Shown here in pieces: positions 8,049 through 15,360 of a DNA stretch of 44,188 nucleotides. Where the stretch lies: NCBI GenBank assembly GCA_902772905.1, contig CACYCL010000159.1, positions 1 to 44,188 of the forward strand, written 5' to 3'. Below the pieces are notes generated by a model. It saw only the letters and a list, made by a program, of their open reading frames with translations. It searched no databases and was not told the origin of the DNA. Source of the stretch: an uncultured bacterium (GTDB lineage Bacteria > Verrucomicrobiota > Kiritimatiellia > RFP12 > UBA1067). Position 1 is the first letter of the stretch, and each line of letters begins with the position of its first letter. A program made the translations under genes and the position numbers.

Positions 8049-9278
8049 ATGAATGTTGGCATGATATTTAAGGTTGCGATACTTGCGATACTGCGCAACA
8101 AGACACGTAGCCTCCTCACGTGCATTGGCATAATAGTTGGCATTGCGGCCGTAATCGCAGTAATGGCGATCGGGAAAGGCGCATCGACGATGATGGTGAA
8201 GGAAATATCGTCGATGGGAAACAATCTAATGATGATATGGCCTGACCGCAACAGGAAAGGCGCCGTCAGGAGCGGCATGGGCTCCGGACAAACGATGACT
8301 GCGGACGACGCAGAGGCCATACAACGCGAACTCGGTCATCTCGTCTCTGCCGTGTCGCCGACAGTAAACGTGTCAAGCCAGATTATCCGCGACAATCGCA
8401 ACTGGAACACACGGGTCAGCGGCGTAAGCTACGAGATGCCGGAGATTCGCAATTGGGTCGTTGGAGAAGGTCGGTTTTTTGAGGAAAGCGAGCAGCGCGG
8501 CTACGCACGGGTGTGCGTAATCGGCTCAACCGTAAAGTCAAATCTGTTCGATGACGATGAAGATGCAATCGGCAAGACAATAAGGATTGGCGCAATGCCG
8601 TTCAAGATCGTCGGGGTCCTGGCGTCAAAGGGTGCGAATGGCTGGGGGCAGGATCAGGACGACACGGTGATGGCACCGTACACAACCGTCGGCCGAGTGC
8701 TTTCGCGCTCTAAGTTCCGTGCCGTGAACATGATGAACGTGTCGCTGCACTCCATGGACGATTCAGAGGAAGCGAAACGAGAAATAACCGCTCTTCTTCG
8801 CCAACGCCACCGTCTCGCCGACTATGAGGACAACGACTTTGAAACGCGAGACACCACCGAGATCATGAACACGATCGGATCCGTGTCTAGCTTGATGACC
8901 GTCCTTCTAACTGCGGTAGCGGCGATTTCGCTTCTGGTAGGTGGCATAGGCATCATGAACATCATGCTTGTCAGCGTGACGGAGCGCATAAAGGAAATAG
9001 GCCTCAGAATGGCTATCGGTGCGACACCGGCAAACATCCTGTGCCAGTTCATCCTGGAAGCCGTCGTGCTATCCACGGTTGGCGGCGCAATAGGCGTCGG
9101 CGTCGGGATAGCGACGGCGAACATAATAGGCGAAGTCAATCACTGGCCAATCGTGATAGAGGTATCGAGCGCGCTCTGGTCGTTCCTCTTTTCTGCGTTC
9201 GTCGGGATGTTCTTCGGCTTCTATCCAGCTTACCGCGCGTCAAAGCTCAACCCGATCGACTGCCTGCGCTACGAGTGA
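8049..9278 (+). CDS. MacB-like ABC transporter permease (FtsX/MacB family)
   Basis: A 409-residue integral membrane protein. TM1 lies at about residues 17-45 (TRSLLTCIGIIVGIAAVIAVMAIGKGA), followed by a MacB-type periplasmic core domain (to about residue 280), and three C-terminal helices including LLVGGIGIMNIMLVSVTERIKEIGLRMAIGA, the FtsX signature. The protein ends FGFYPAYRASKLNPIDCLRYE, the normal family terminus. These permeases work by mechanotransmission with a dedicated ATPase and often an adaptor. Neither is fused or adjacent here: upstream is manA and downstream the thiC riboswitch. GAAGG 5 bases before ATG 8049 supports this start. The substrate is unknown; antibiotic, peptide or lipoprotein export are family possibilities. 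Confidence 0.88.
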   Translation: MNVGMIFKVAILAILRNKTRSLLTCIGIIVGIAAVIAVMAIGKGASTMMVKEISSMGNNLMMIWPDRNRKGAVRSGMGSGQTMTADDAEAIQRELGHLVSAVSPTVNVSSQIIRDNRNWNTRVSGVSYEMPEIRNWVVGEGRFFEESEQRGYARVCVIGSTVKSNLFDDDEDAIGKTIRIGAMPFKIVGVLASKGANGWGQDQDDTVMAPYTTVGRVLSRSKFRAVNMMNVSLHSMDDSEEAKREITALLRQRHRLADYEDNDFETRDTTEIMNTIGSVSSLMTVLLTAVAAISLLVGGIGIMNIMLVSVTERIKEIGLRMAIGATPANILCQFILEAVVLSTVGGAIGVGVGIATANIIGEVNHWPIVIEVSSALWSFLFSAFVGMFFGFYPAYRASKLNPIDCLRYE

Positions 9279-9315
9279 AGAAACCGTCGTGCCTTTAGTG
9301 GTTTTCCATTGCGAA

Positions 9316-9345
9316 TTGCCTTTTGTCATGGAAATTTGGTATAAT
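9316..9345 (+). promoter_or_regulatory. Promoter of thiC (extended -10)
   Basis: TTGCCT (9316-9321) and TATAAT (9340-9345) are 18 bases apart, and the -10 is preceded by TGG, giving the extended form AATTTGGTATAAT. Transcription would begin near 9352, immediately before the riboswitch. Confidence 0.75.
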
Positions 9346-9354
9346 TCTCGTCCA

Positions 9355-9433
9355 TTCCGGGTGCTTGGGCGCATGGTGCGTCCGGCTGAGAAGAGACCGG
9401 CAGGACCTGACCGGGGTAATGCCCGCGTAGGAA
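9355..9433 (+). ncRNA. TPP (THI-box) riboswitch
   Basis: The aptamer shows the conserved THI elements in order: GGGTGCTT near the 5' end, CTGAGA (9386-9391), and the ACCTGA...GGGTAATGCCCGCGTAGGAA block (about 9405-9433). Outer stem P1 can form between TTCC (9355-9358) and GGAA (9430-9433). The 3' strand of P1 runs directly into the ribosome-binding sequence AAAGGAGA (9432-9439) of thiC. No terminator hairpin with a T-run lies before the ATG, so ligand binding most likely blocks translation initiation. Known target: thiamine pyrophosphate. Confidence 0.93.
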
Positions 9434-9446
9434 AGGAGAAAAGCGC

Positions 9447-10757
9447 ATGACGCAGTTGGAGGCAGCTCGCAAGGGCGAGATCACGGAGGCGATGAAGATC
9501 GTCGCCGAAGACGAGAAAGTTGAAGTGGGGGCAGTACGCGCAGCTGTTGCGAGCGGAGAGGCCGTGATTCCCCTCAACGTACATCACGCGAACGCTCGCC
9601 CAATTGGCGTTGGGCGAATGTTCACGACTAAGATAAATGCCAACCTCGGACGCAGCGTGACGCATTCCGGCAAGGGCGACGAGTTGGAGAAGCTGAAGGT
9701 GGCGCTAGAGGCCGGCGCTGATTTCGTAATGGATCTATCAGTTGGCTCCGACGATCTCAAATCGATACGTCAGGGAATGCTTGATGCCTCGCCGAGACCT
9801 TTGGGAACGGTTCCTGTGTATGAGACAGTCTCGCGTCTCGAAGGCGACATTCCGAAGATGGATCCTACTTTCCTGTTGGACGTCATTCGTTCGCAGGCTG
9901 AGCAGGGCGTGGACTTCATGACACTTCATGCCGGCCTTCTTCTTCGCCATATCCCGCATGCGCTCAAGCGCAAGATGGGAATAGTCTCAAGAGGCGGAGC
10001 CATCATGGCGGAATGGATGCTTGAGAACGGCAAGGAAAATCCGCTTTATACGCACTGGGAAGAAGTTCTCGACATTCTAGTGAAACATGACGTGACGGTG
10101 TCACTGGGAGACGGCCTCAGACCTGGATGTCTTGCAGACGCATCCGACGCTGCACAGTTTGGCGAGCTTGACGTGCTGGGCGAGCTTGTTGCCCGCTGCC
10201 GCGAACGTGGTGTACAGGTTATGGTCGAAGGTCCGGGACATGTCCCGTTCGACCAGATACGCATGAACATGGAGCGTCAACAGGAAGTCTGTGCAAAGGC
10301 TCCTTTTTATGTGCTTGGCCCAGTAACCACTGACATTGCGCCGGGATATGACCATATCGTATCGGCAATCGGCGCGACGGCCGCTGCAACATACGGTGCA
10401 TCACTGCTCTGCTATGTTACACCAGCCGAGCACCTGGGCCTGCCAGACGCCGACGAAGTGCATCGTGGATGCATCGCCTATAGAATTGCCGCTCATGCTG
10501 GCGATGTTGCGCGAGGGCTTCCTGGCGCACGTGATCGCGACGATGCAATGGCCGATGCCCGTGCAGCCTTCGACTGGGATCGGCAATTCGCGCTTTGCCT
10601 AGACCCAATCCGGGCAAAAGAGCGCTGGCTTAAGACTCGTGCGTTTACCGATGAGGCCCATTCAGATGACCATTGCTCAATGTGCGGAAAGCAGTTCTGT
10701 GCCGTGCGCACGTCACGACGCATTCGCGAACTCGCCCAGAGTCGCAATTTGGTATAA
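9447..10757 (+). CDS. thiC: Phosphomethylpyrimidine synthase ThiC
   Basis: A 436-residue radical-SAM enzyme that rearranges 5-aminoimidazole ribotide into HMP phosphate, the pyrimidine of thiamine. The non-plant (short) form is complete: KINANLGRS, the DLSVGSDD segment, LGTVPVYE, HAGLLLRH, SRGGAIMA, SLGDGLRPG, MVEGPGHVP and LGPVTTDIAPGYDHI. The C-terminal [4Fe-4S] motif CX2CX4C is formed by Cys410, Cys413 and Cys418 in CSMCGKQFC. ATG 9447 follows AAAGGAGA by 7 bases and lies right after a TPP riboswitch, so expression should fall when thiamine pyrophosphate is plentiful. The stop codon TAA is part of the -10 box of the next gene. No other thiamine gene is in the window. Confidence 0.97.
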   Translation: MTQLEAARKGEITEAMKIVAEDEKVEVGAVRAAVASGEAVIPLNVHHANARPIGVGRMFTTKINANLGRSVTHSGKGDELEKLKVALEAGADFVMDLSVGSDDLKSIRQGMLDASPRPLGTVPVYETVSRLEGDIPKMDPTFLLDVIRSQAEQGVDFMTLHAGLLLRHIPHALKRKMGIVSRGGAIMAEWMLENGKENPLYTHWEEVLDILVKHDVTVSLGDGLRPGCLADASDAAQFGELDVLGELVARCRERGVQVMVEGPGHVPFDQIRMNMERQQEVCAKAPFYVLGPVTTDIAPGYDHIVSAIGATAAATYGASLLCYVTPAEHLGLPDADEVHRGCIAYRIAAHAGDVARGLPGARDRDDAMADARAAFDWDRQFALCLDPIRAKERWLKTRAFTDEAHSDDHCSMCGKQFCAVRTSRRIRELAQSRNLV

Positions 10758-10758
10758 T
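10750..10758 (+). promoter_or_regulatory. Extended -10 promoter overlapping the thiC stop codon
   Basis: TTGG followed by TATAAT (10753-10758) forms the same AATTTGGTATAAT string as in the thiC promoter. The thiC stop TAA (10755-10757) is inside the -10 hexamer. No -35 hexamer is recognisable at 16-18 bases. The next ATG is at 10766, 7 bases after the -10, so the transcript should start at or next to the start codon. Confidence 0.65.
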
Positions 10759-10765
10759 ACCTCCC

Positions 10766-11110
10766 ATGGAAGAGATTGATTTCACCTCTGATGCATTTGA
10801 TGACATCGTAGCGAAGGATTCGCGTTACGACGCGAGGGCGTACGCATTGCTGATAGATGTCGTGCGCCGTAGAAAGGAGGAGGATTTCGACCTCCTTGAG
10901 GAGTTCCGCGAGACTGCACTCGACCAGTATGGTCCACTGGCTTATACCGTCCTTGCTGAATGGGGCGTCACCTGCACCGAAGACATCGGCGAGATGATGT
11001 TTAATCTTGCCGAGGCTCATCGCGTGGAACGAGAGGAGGGCGATACGCCAGAGAGCTTTGTCGGCGGCTACGACTTCAAGGAGGCGTTTCTCGGACCGTA
11101 TGAAATCTAG
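10766..11110 (+). CDS. Minf_1886-family conserved protein
   Basis: A 114-residue acidic cytoplasmic protein. It has the pattern of the Minf_1886 family seen in Verrucomicrobia and Planctomycetes: a segment like IVAKDSRYDARAYALLIDVV, then EFRETALDQYGPLAYTVLAEWGVTCTEDIGEMMFNLAEA and a terminal GYDFKEAF. The function of the family is not known. ATG 10766 is chosen because homology begins directly after it; upstream codons belong to the thiC end. No Shine-Dalgarno sequence precedes it, and the -10 box sits 7 bases before it, so leaderless translation is predicted. The rsgA-like gene follows 3 bases after the stop, suggesting co-transcription. Assignment to the family is from memory of its pattern. 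Confidence 0.75.
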   Translation: MEEIDFTSDAFDDIVAKDSRYDARAYALLIDVVRRRKEEDFDLLEEFRETALDQYGPLAYTVLAEWGVTCTEDIGEMMFNLAEAHRVEREEGDTPESFVGGYDFKEAFLGPYEI

Positions 11111-11113
11111 TCT

Positions 11114-11920
11114 ATGACGCGCATCGAGCAGTTCGGTTGGAGAGGAGCCGTCGAGCCAGGGCTTGGACGCGTAGTAAGCGCACATGGCGACTACTATCAC
11201 CTAGTCTGCAATGAGCAGTTGACTGGCGAGATATTGGCGCGCAAGAAGAAAAGTGCTTTCCGCGATGCGACACCTCCAATGACAGGTGACTTTGTGAGGT
11301 TTCTACACAACAAGTCTGGGGAAAGCCTTGTATTGGAGGTTTTGCCTCGTTTTTCGCATTTTGAGCGCAAGGATCCAGGTGCGCGACGCTCATCGCAGAC
11401 ACTTGCCGTCAATTTCGACGCGCTCTTCATAATGATGTCGTTGAACGAGAACTTCTCGCTGCCACGGCTTGAACGGTATCTGGCGCTTGCCGAGGACATT
11501 GGCAAAGCAAAGGCCGTGGTGTTGCTTACGAAATCCGACCTCGCGTCAGCCGCTGCCATACCAACGCCCGCTGCTCTGTCGTGCAGGGTTCTCCGCGTCT
11601 CAAGCGTGACAGGCGAGGGGATGGATGCGGTTCGTGAATACGTGGCTCCAGCATCTACTGTTGCGCTTGTTGGCAGTTCGGGCGTCGGGAAATCGACACT
11701 ATTGAATTTTCTTGCTGGTGAGGAGATCGCCGCAACGCAGGAGGTGCAAGAATGGTCTGGGAAAGGGCGTCATACAACGACATCCCGAGAACTCGTCATG
11801 CTGCCTTGTGGCGCGATGGTGCTAGACACTCCCGGCATACGCGAAGTCGGTCGCATTGGCGAAGTTGAGCTGCTTCAAGCGAAGGGCGAATCATCTCATC
11901 GTTGGCGCAACAAGTCTTGA
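11114..11920 (+). CDS. rsgA: RsgA-like circularly permuted GTPase lacking the zinc domain
   Basis: A 268-residue protein related to the GTPase that helps 30S ribosome maturation. It has an N-terminal OB-fold (about residues 1-90), then permuted G motifs: G4 LLTKSDLA, G5 SSVTGEG, G1 GSSGVGKST (187-195), switch region GRHTTTSRE and G3 DTPG (238-241). Known RsgA proteins continue about 90 residues with a Cys/His zinc-binding domain that contacts 16S rRNA. Here only 27 residues follow DTPG, with no Cys or His cluster. Other frames do not restore it, because the der promoter and start lie 35 bases further on. Either a natural short variant or a gene trimmed by a deletion; GTPase activity looks possible, normal rRNA binding less so. 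Confidence 0.82.
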   Translation: MTRIEQFGWRGAVEPGLGRVVSAHGDYYHLVCNEQLTGEILARKKKSAFRDATPPMTGDFVRFLHNKSGESLVLEVLPRFSHFERKDPGARRSSQTLAVNFDALFIMMSLNENFSLPRLERYLALAEDIGKAKAVVLLTKSDLASAAAIPTPAALSCRVLRVSSVTGEGMDAVREYVAPASTVALVGSSGVGKSTLLNFLAGEEIAATQEVQEWSGKGRHTTTSRELVMLPCGAMVLDTPGIREVGRIGEVELLQAKGESSHRWRNKS

Positions 11921-11939
11921 TGCACTGCAAGCAGTATTA

Positions 11940-11948
11940 TGATATAAT
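11940..11948 (+). promoter_or_regulatory. Extended -10 promoter of der
   Basis: TGA followed by TATAAT (11943-11948) gives an extended -10. The GTG start of der is at 11955, 6 bases after the hexamer, so the predicted first transcribed base is the first base of the start codon. No ribosome-binding sequence fits between. Confidence 0.65.
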
Positions 11949-11954
11949 ATCGAC

Positions 11955-13334
11955 GTGAAATTGAATGTAGTATCGTTAGTCGGACGCCCCAACACTGGGA
12001 AAAGTGCGCTTTTCAACAGAATTGCGAAAAAGCGTATCGCCATCGTCTTCGATCAGCCAGGCGTCACGCGCGACCGCGTCACCAGAGAGGTGGAAATTCT
12101 GGGGCGTCAAACAATGCTTGTGGATACGGGCGGCATTGCGTTCGACAAGCGTGTCACGGGCGATCCGTTGGACAACGAGACGAAAAGTCAGGCAGCTCTT
12201 GCCGTTGAGGATTCGGCAGTTTGCGTAATTGTCGTGGATGCTCGTGCTGGCATTACGCCCTTGGATGCCGAAGTGATTGAGCGTGTGCGCAAGTCTGGCG
12301 TGCCATGCATGATAGCCGCCAACAAGTGTGATCTGCCGGTGGATGATTTGCGCGCTGCAGAGTTTGAGCGTTTTGGACTCCCCGTGTTCGCAACTAGCGC
12401 AGAGCATGGCCGCGGGATGGAAGAGCTGCTTTCTGCAGTTGTCGCGAAATTGCCTCCAGCCGAACAGAATGAGACGTCTGTGCATCCGCTAAGAGTTGCA
12501 GTGGTTGGGCGTCCAAACGCCGGCAAAAGCTCGTACATAAATAGGCTTCTCAATGCTCCTCGTGTCATTGTGTCAGAGATTGCCGGCACGACGCGTGATG
12601 CTGTCGAAGTTCCGTTTACGATAGGTTCTGGGCCTGAGGCGCGTCACTATATGCTCGTAGACACTGCAGGGATGAAGTCTCACACCAAGATGTCCAAAAC
12701 CAGTGTCGATAATTTCTCTCTATTCAGGTCTGAACAGGCCATTGAGGAAGCCGATGTCGTTGTCCTTTTGCTTGATCCGGTAATGGGTCCCACGATGCAA
12801 GACAAGCGAATCGCAGGCAAGATACTAGATGCGCATCGTGCCTGCGTTTTGATGCTGAATAAATGGGACCTTGCGGCAACCGAAGGAATTACAAACGAGA
12901 CCAAAGCTGCGGACGCTGTTCGCAAGATGATGCCGTTTCTTGCATTCGCCCCAATTGTGTTCTGCTCCAACAAGTCAGGTTACAACATCAGGCGGACGAT
13001 TGAAGCCATTGACAGAGCGGCAGCAAGTGCGTCAGAGCGACTGCCCACTGGAATGCTGAACCGCGTCATTGAGACGGCTGCAAAAAAAACGCTTGCGCCA
13101 ATGGTTCGCGGCAAGCGTCTCAAGGTCTACTACGGGCTGCAAGTCGCAACAAATCCCCAGACTATACGTCTTTTTGTGAATGACCCGAAATTGGCAACGC
13201 CTGCATATCTCGCATATATTGAACGATGCATTCGCGCAAGGTTTGGGCTTGAAGGCGCACCGCTTCGGATATTCATCAAAGCACGAACGAGAAAAGGGGA
13301 GTCGTCGTCCGCGAAAGAGAAGACGCTGAAGTAG
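11955..13334 (+). CDS. der: Ribosome biogenesis GTPase Der (EngA)
   Basis: A 459-residue essential GTPase for 50S subunit assembly. Two tandem G domains are visible: the first with GRPNTGKS (residues 10-17), DTGG and NKCD; the second with GRPNAGKS, DTAG and NKWD. They are followed by the KH-like domain ending with FGLEGAPLRIFIKARTRKG. Length is typical. GTG 11955 is the start: MKLNVVSLVGRPN is the expected N-terminus, and the TATAAT is too close for an upstream leader, implying a leaderless transcript. The gene converges on the minus-strand operon with only 8 bases between the two stop codons, leaving no room for a terminator. An A8 run at 13082-13089 encodes the AKK of ETAAKK and is in-frame. 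Confidence 0.95.
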   Translation: MKLNVVSLVGRPNTGKSALFNRIAKKRIAIVFDQPGVTRDRVTREVEILGRQTMLVDTGGIAFDKRVTGDPLDNETKSQAALAVEDSAVCVIVVDARAGITPLDAEVIERVRKSGVPCMIAANKCDLPVDDLRAAEFERFGLPVFATSAEHGRGMEELLSAVVAKLPPAEQNETSVHPLRVAVVGRPNAGKSSYINRLLNAPRVIVSEIAGTTRDAVEVPFTIGSGPEARHYMLVDTAGMKSHTKMSKTSVDNFSLFRSEQAIEEADVVVLLLDPVMGPTMQDKRIAGKILDAHRACVLMLNKWDLAATEGITNETKAADAVRKMMPFLAFAPIVFCSNKSGYNIRRTIEAIDRAAASASERLPTGMLNRVIETAAKKTLAPMVRGKRLKVYYGLQVATNPQTIRLFVNDPKLATPAYLAYIERCIRARFGLEGAPLRIFIKARTRKGESSSAKEKTLK

Positions 13335-13342
13335 CAGTCCGA

Positions 13343-14272
13343 CTAGTCAATAGGGATGCGGAACGAAGAATTCTTGCCTTTTACCTCAACAGGAATCTGA
13401 TAAGGTTCATCGCGTTTAATTGGCTGTGTTGCAGTATTTGGCTGCATTGATGTTGGTTGCACTATTGGATTGCTGGGGTTCTGTCGCACAGGCTTGACTT
13501 CCTCATCGGCAAAATAATCTATTGCGCTATCGTCATCTGGCAAATCTTCATCTATGGGTGAACTTAATTTGGGGGTTGGAAGGGGAGTGGCCACTGCAGT
13601 TGAGGCGCGGTGTGCTTTGGGAAGGGTTTTTGGCAGACCGTACAGTTCGGGATAGTATTTACGTCGATATGCTTCAAGTTCTTCCTCTCGTTTGCGTTTT
13701 CTTTCTGCATCTGCCCTTTCTTTCTCTAATCGTGCATTTTCTGCGACTTTCTCTCGTTCAGCAGCTAGAAGGGCATTTAGGCGTTTTATTTCCAATTCCT
13801 CTGGCGTAGGTTCCTTTGGCTTTGCTGCTTCAGCTGCAATACGCGCCCTTTCAGCTGCAACGGCTGCTTCACGCTCTGCCTTGGCTTTGTTTTCATCCAG
13901 TCTGCGCTGCAGCTCGTCCAATTTTGTCGCAAGCGCCGTTATGGCAGAAGTATCTTGCGCTGGCTGAACAACAACAGGACCTTGCTTGTCGCGCTCTTTC
14001 ATTGCATATTCGACAAGTCGGTCATTAAGCTGTTGATTGCGAGCTGTCACATGCATGAGCATTACGACAAAGACAGCAATGATCGCCCCGGTAAGAATTC
14101 CAAAAAAGATTCCAAGCGACAAAAGACGTTTTCTGGCCTTAGCTTGTTCGGCGTCAATATACTGTTGAAATGCTTTCAGCACAGGAAAATCGTCCATGGC
14201 ATCACCATAGACACGCAAAGCACTGTTGCCAACATTTCGGTCGATTTCTGGCATCTCGACATCTGGATTCAT
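13343..14272 (-). CDS. Unknown TolA-like membrane protein with coiled coil
   Basis: A 309-residue protein I do not recognise. The N-terminal ~49 residues look cytoplasmic, one transmembrane helix follows (about 50-75: LLSLGIFFGILTGAIIAVFVVMLMHV), then a long charged Ala/Glu/Lys/Arg helix (about 105-205) with TolA-like runs such as KAEREAAVAAERARIAAEAA. The remaining C-terminal third is rich in Pro, Asn and acidic residues and probably unstructured. This single-span plus helical-rod plan suits a protein reaching across the periplasm, but no TonB/TolA C-terminal domain is seen. GGAGG (14280-14284) precedes ATG 14272, giving a strong start. It is the last gene of the guaB-lepB-kinase series, 48 bases after the YdjY-like gene. 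Confidence 0.7.
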   Translation of the reverse strand: MNPDVEMPEIDRNVGNSALRVYGDAMDDFPVLKAFQQYIDAEQAKARKRLLSLGIFFGILTGAIIAVFVVMLMHVTARNQQLNDRLVEYAMKERDKQGPVVVQPAQDTSAITALATKLDELQRRLDENKAKAEREAAVAAERARIAAEAAKPKEPTPEELEIKRLNALLAAEREKVAENARLEKERADAERKRKREEELEAYRRKYYPELYGLPKTLPKAHRASTAVATPLPTPKLSSPIDEDLPDDDSAIDYFADEEVKPVRQNPSNPIVQPTSMQPNTATQPIKRDEPYQIPVEVKGKNSSFRIPID

Positions 14273-14320
14273 CCCTGTACCTCCATTTCCCTTATAAGCC
14301 GGATTATGTAAACTATGCGG

Positions 14321-15358
14321 TCAGGACACAAAGACATACCAATTATGTACCTGTGAACCGGCGAACTTCAACTTTATTGTGTAAAGACGCGAGAGTTTTA
14401 TATTTGCAGACACGTATATGAAGCATGTGTCGGTACTTGTCTTCGTTCGTGCCTCGGCATACGAAATCTTGCGCGGCGTCAGCTTGGGATCAGATCCTTC
14501 GACACTCCAATCCTCGTCGATGTACAAAAGTTCATCAACATCACCATTGACTGTGAGTTCAAATGGCTGAACCATGCGATTCTGACGATCTGTCCAGCTG
14601 ACCGGTGGAAGAAATGCGCGGTAGAAAAACGAATCTTCACGTGTCCCGGTAATCTTGACGCGTACAGAATCTATCAAATCCAGCGCCCTGGCAAATTGAA
14701 CAGCCTCAGCAACAGTCAATTCTGCGTCAAACGAAACAAGGACGTCTATCGAAGATTTCTGAGACTCAGACTTGAGTCTTTTTATCAAATCGGCAGCCTC
14801 GCCGGGTTTTACATGGATATCAATGTGTCGTGGCTGATCGATTTCATTCCACTTAAGCGTAAATGCATATTTATCGCCCTTCCTCAGCTCTTCTCTTGCT
14901 CGGAAACGGCCGTATACATCACCCTGAGAGAAATTCTTTTCAAGAAGAAACAGCGACTGTGCAAGAGAAAATAGAGAACAGACAGACTCTGGCATTTCGT
15001 TCGCGGCAATAGGTGCGCCATCGGCATTGCGCAGTCCACCAGTGTAGACGATGCGCCCAAGGTCAAACCCATCGGCGGTGTCAACAGCGATGAACTTCGT
15101 AACTGCCGGTTCAAACGAAACTGGCGTTCCTACAGGCCATACGCGGCACTTCTCCGGGTTCATTGCCTGACCAGGATGCAATCCCGCTTTCTCGATCGCA
15201 CGAGAAAACTCCGCGATTGGCATGTCAAGAGTAAACATTGCCTCGTAATCGCGGTCAGAATCTGATCCTATGAAGAGGAATTCAACCGTAGTGCCCTTCC
15301 CCACGCCGGTTGCAGAGGCAGTGAAAGTAAATGCGGCGGCTAAGAGGGAATGCAGCAT
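14321..15358 (-). CDS. Exported protein with YdjY-like N-terminal domain
   Basis: A 345-residue protein with a short N-terminal signal (MLHSLLAAAFTFTASATG). The following stretch, DYEAMFTLDMPIAEFSRAIEKAGLHPGQ, resembles the YdjY domain, where a conserved HES-like segment is followed by a helix ending '...GLKPG'. Here the usual His is replaced by Tyr in DYEAM. The C-terminal half (from about residue 170) contains a repeat-like alpha/beta region (KSSIDVLVSFDAELTVAEAVQFARAL) and is not recognised. Function unknown; YdjY-type proteins are poorly characterised. It starts 2 bases after the aminotransferase stop, so it is probably translationally linked to it. Confidence 0.6.
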   Translation of the reverse strand: MLHSLLAAAFTFTASATGVGKGTTVEFLFIGSDSDRDYEAMFTLDMPIAEFSRAIEKAGLHPGQAMNPEKCRVWPVGTPVSFEPAVTKFIAVDTADGFDLGRIVYTGGLRNADGAPIAANEMPESVCSLFSLAQSLFLLEKNFSQGDVYGRFRAREELRKGDKYAFTLKWNEIDQPRHIDIHVKPGEAADLIKRLKSESQKSSIDVLVSFDAELTVAEAVQFARALDLIDSVRVKITGTREDSFFYRAFLPPVSWTDRQNRMVQPFELTVNGDVDELLYIDEDWSVEGSDPKLTPRKISYAEARTKTSTDTCFIYVSANIKLSRLYTIKLKFAGSQVHNWYVFVS

Positions 15359-15360
15359 TC

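Noticed and set aside
1230-9278. One combined MacAB-TolC plus RND system
   Set aside because: The adaptor, pump and channel form a complete RND set; the MacB-like permease is separated by manA and lacks its ATPase, so a single complex is not supported.
11850-11954. Frameshift hiding the RsgA zinc domain
   Set aside because: All three forward frames were read; none shows the Cys/His cluster, and there is no room for about 90 residues before der.
13082-13089. A8 run in der as a phase-variation tract
   Set aside because: der is essential and the run encodes ordinary AAA lysine codons; short A-runs are common.
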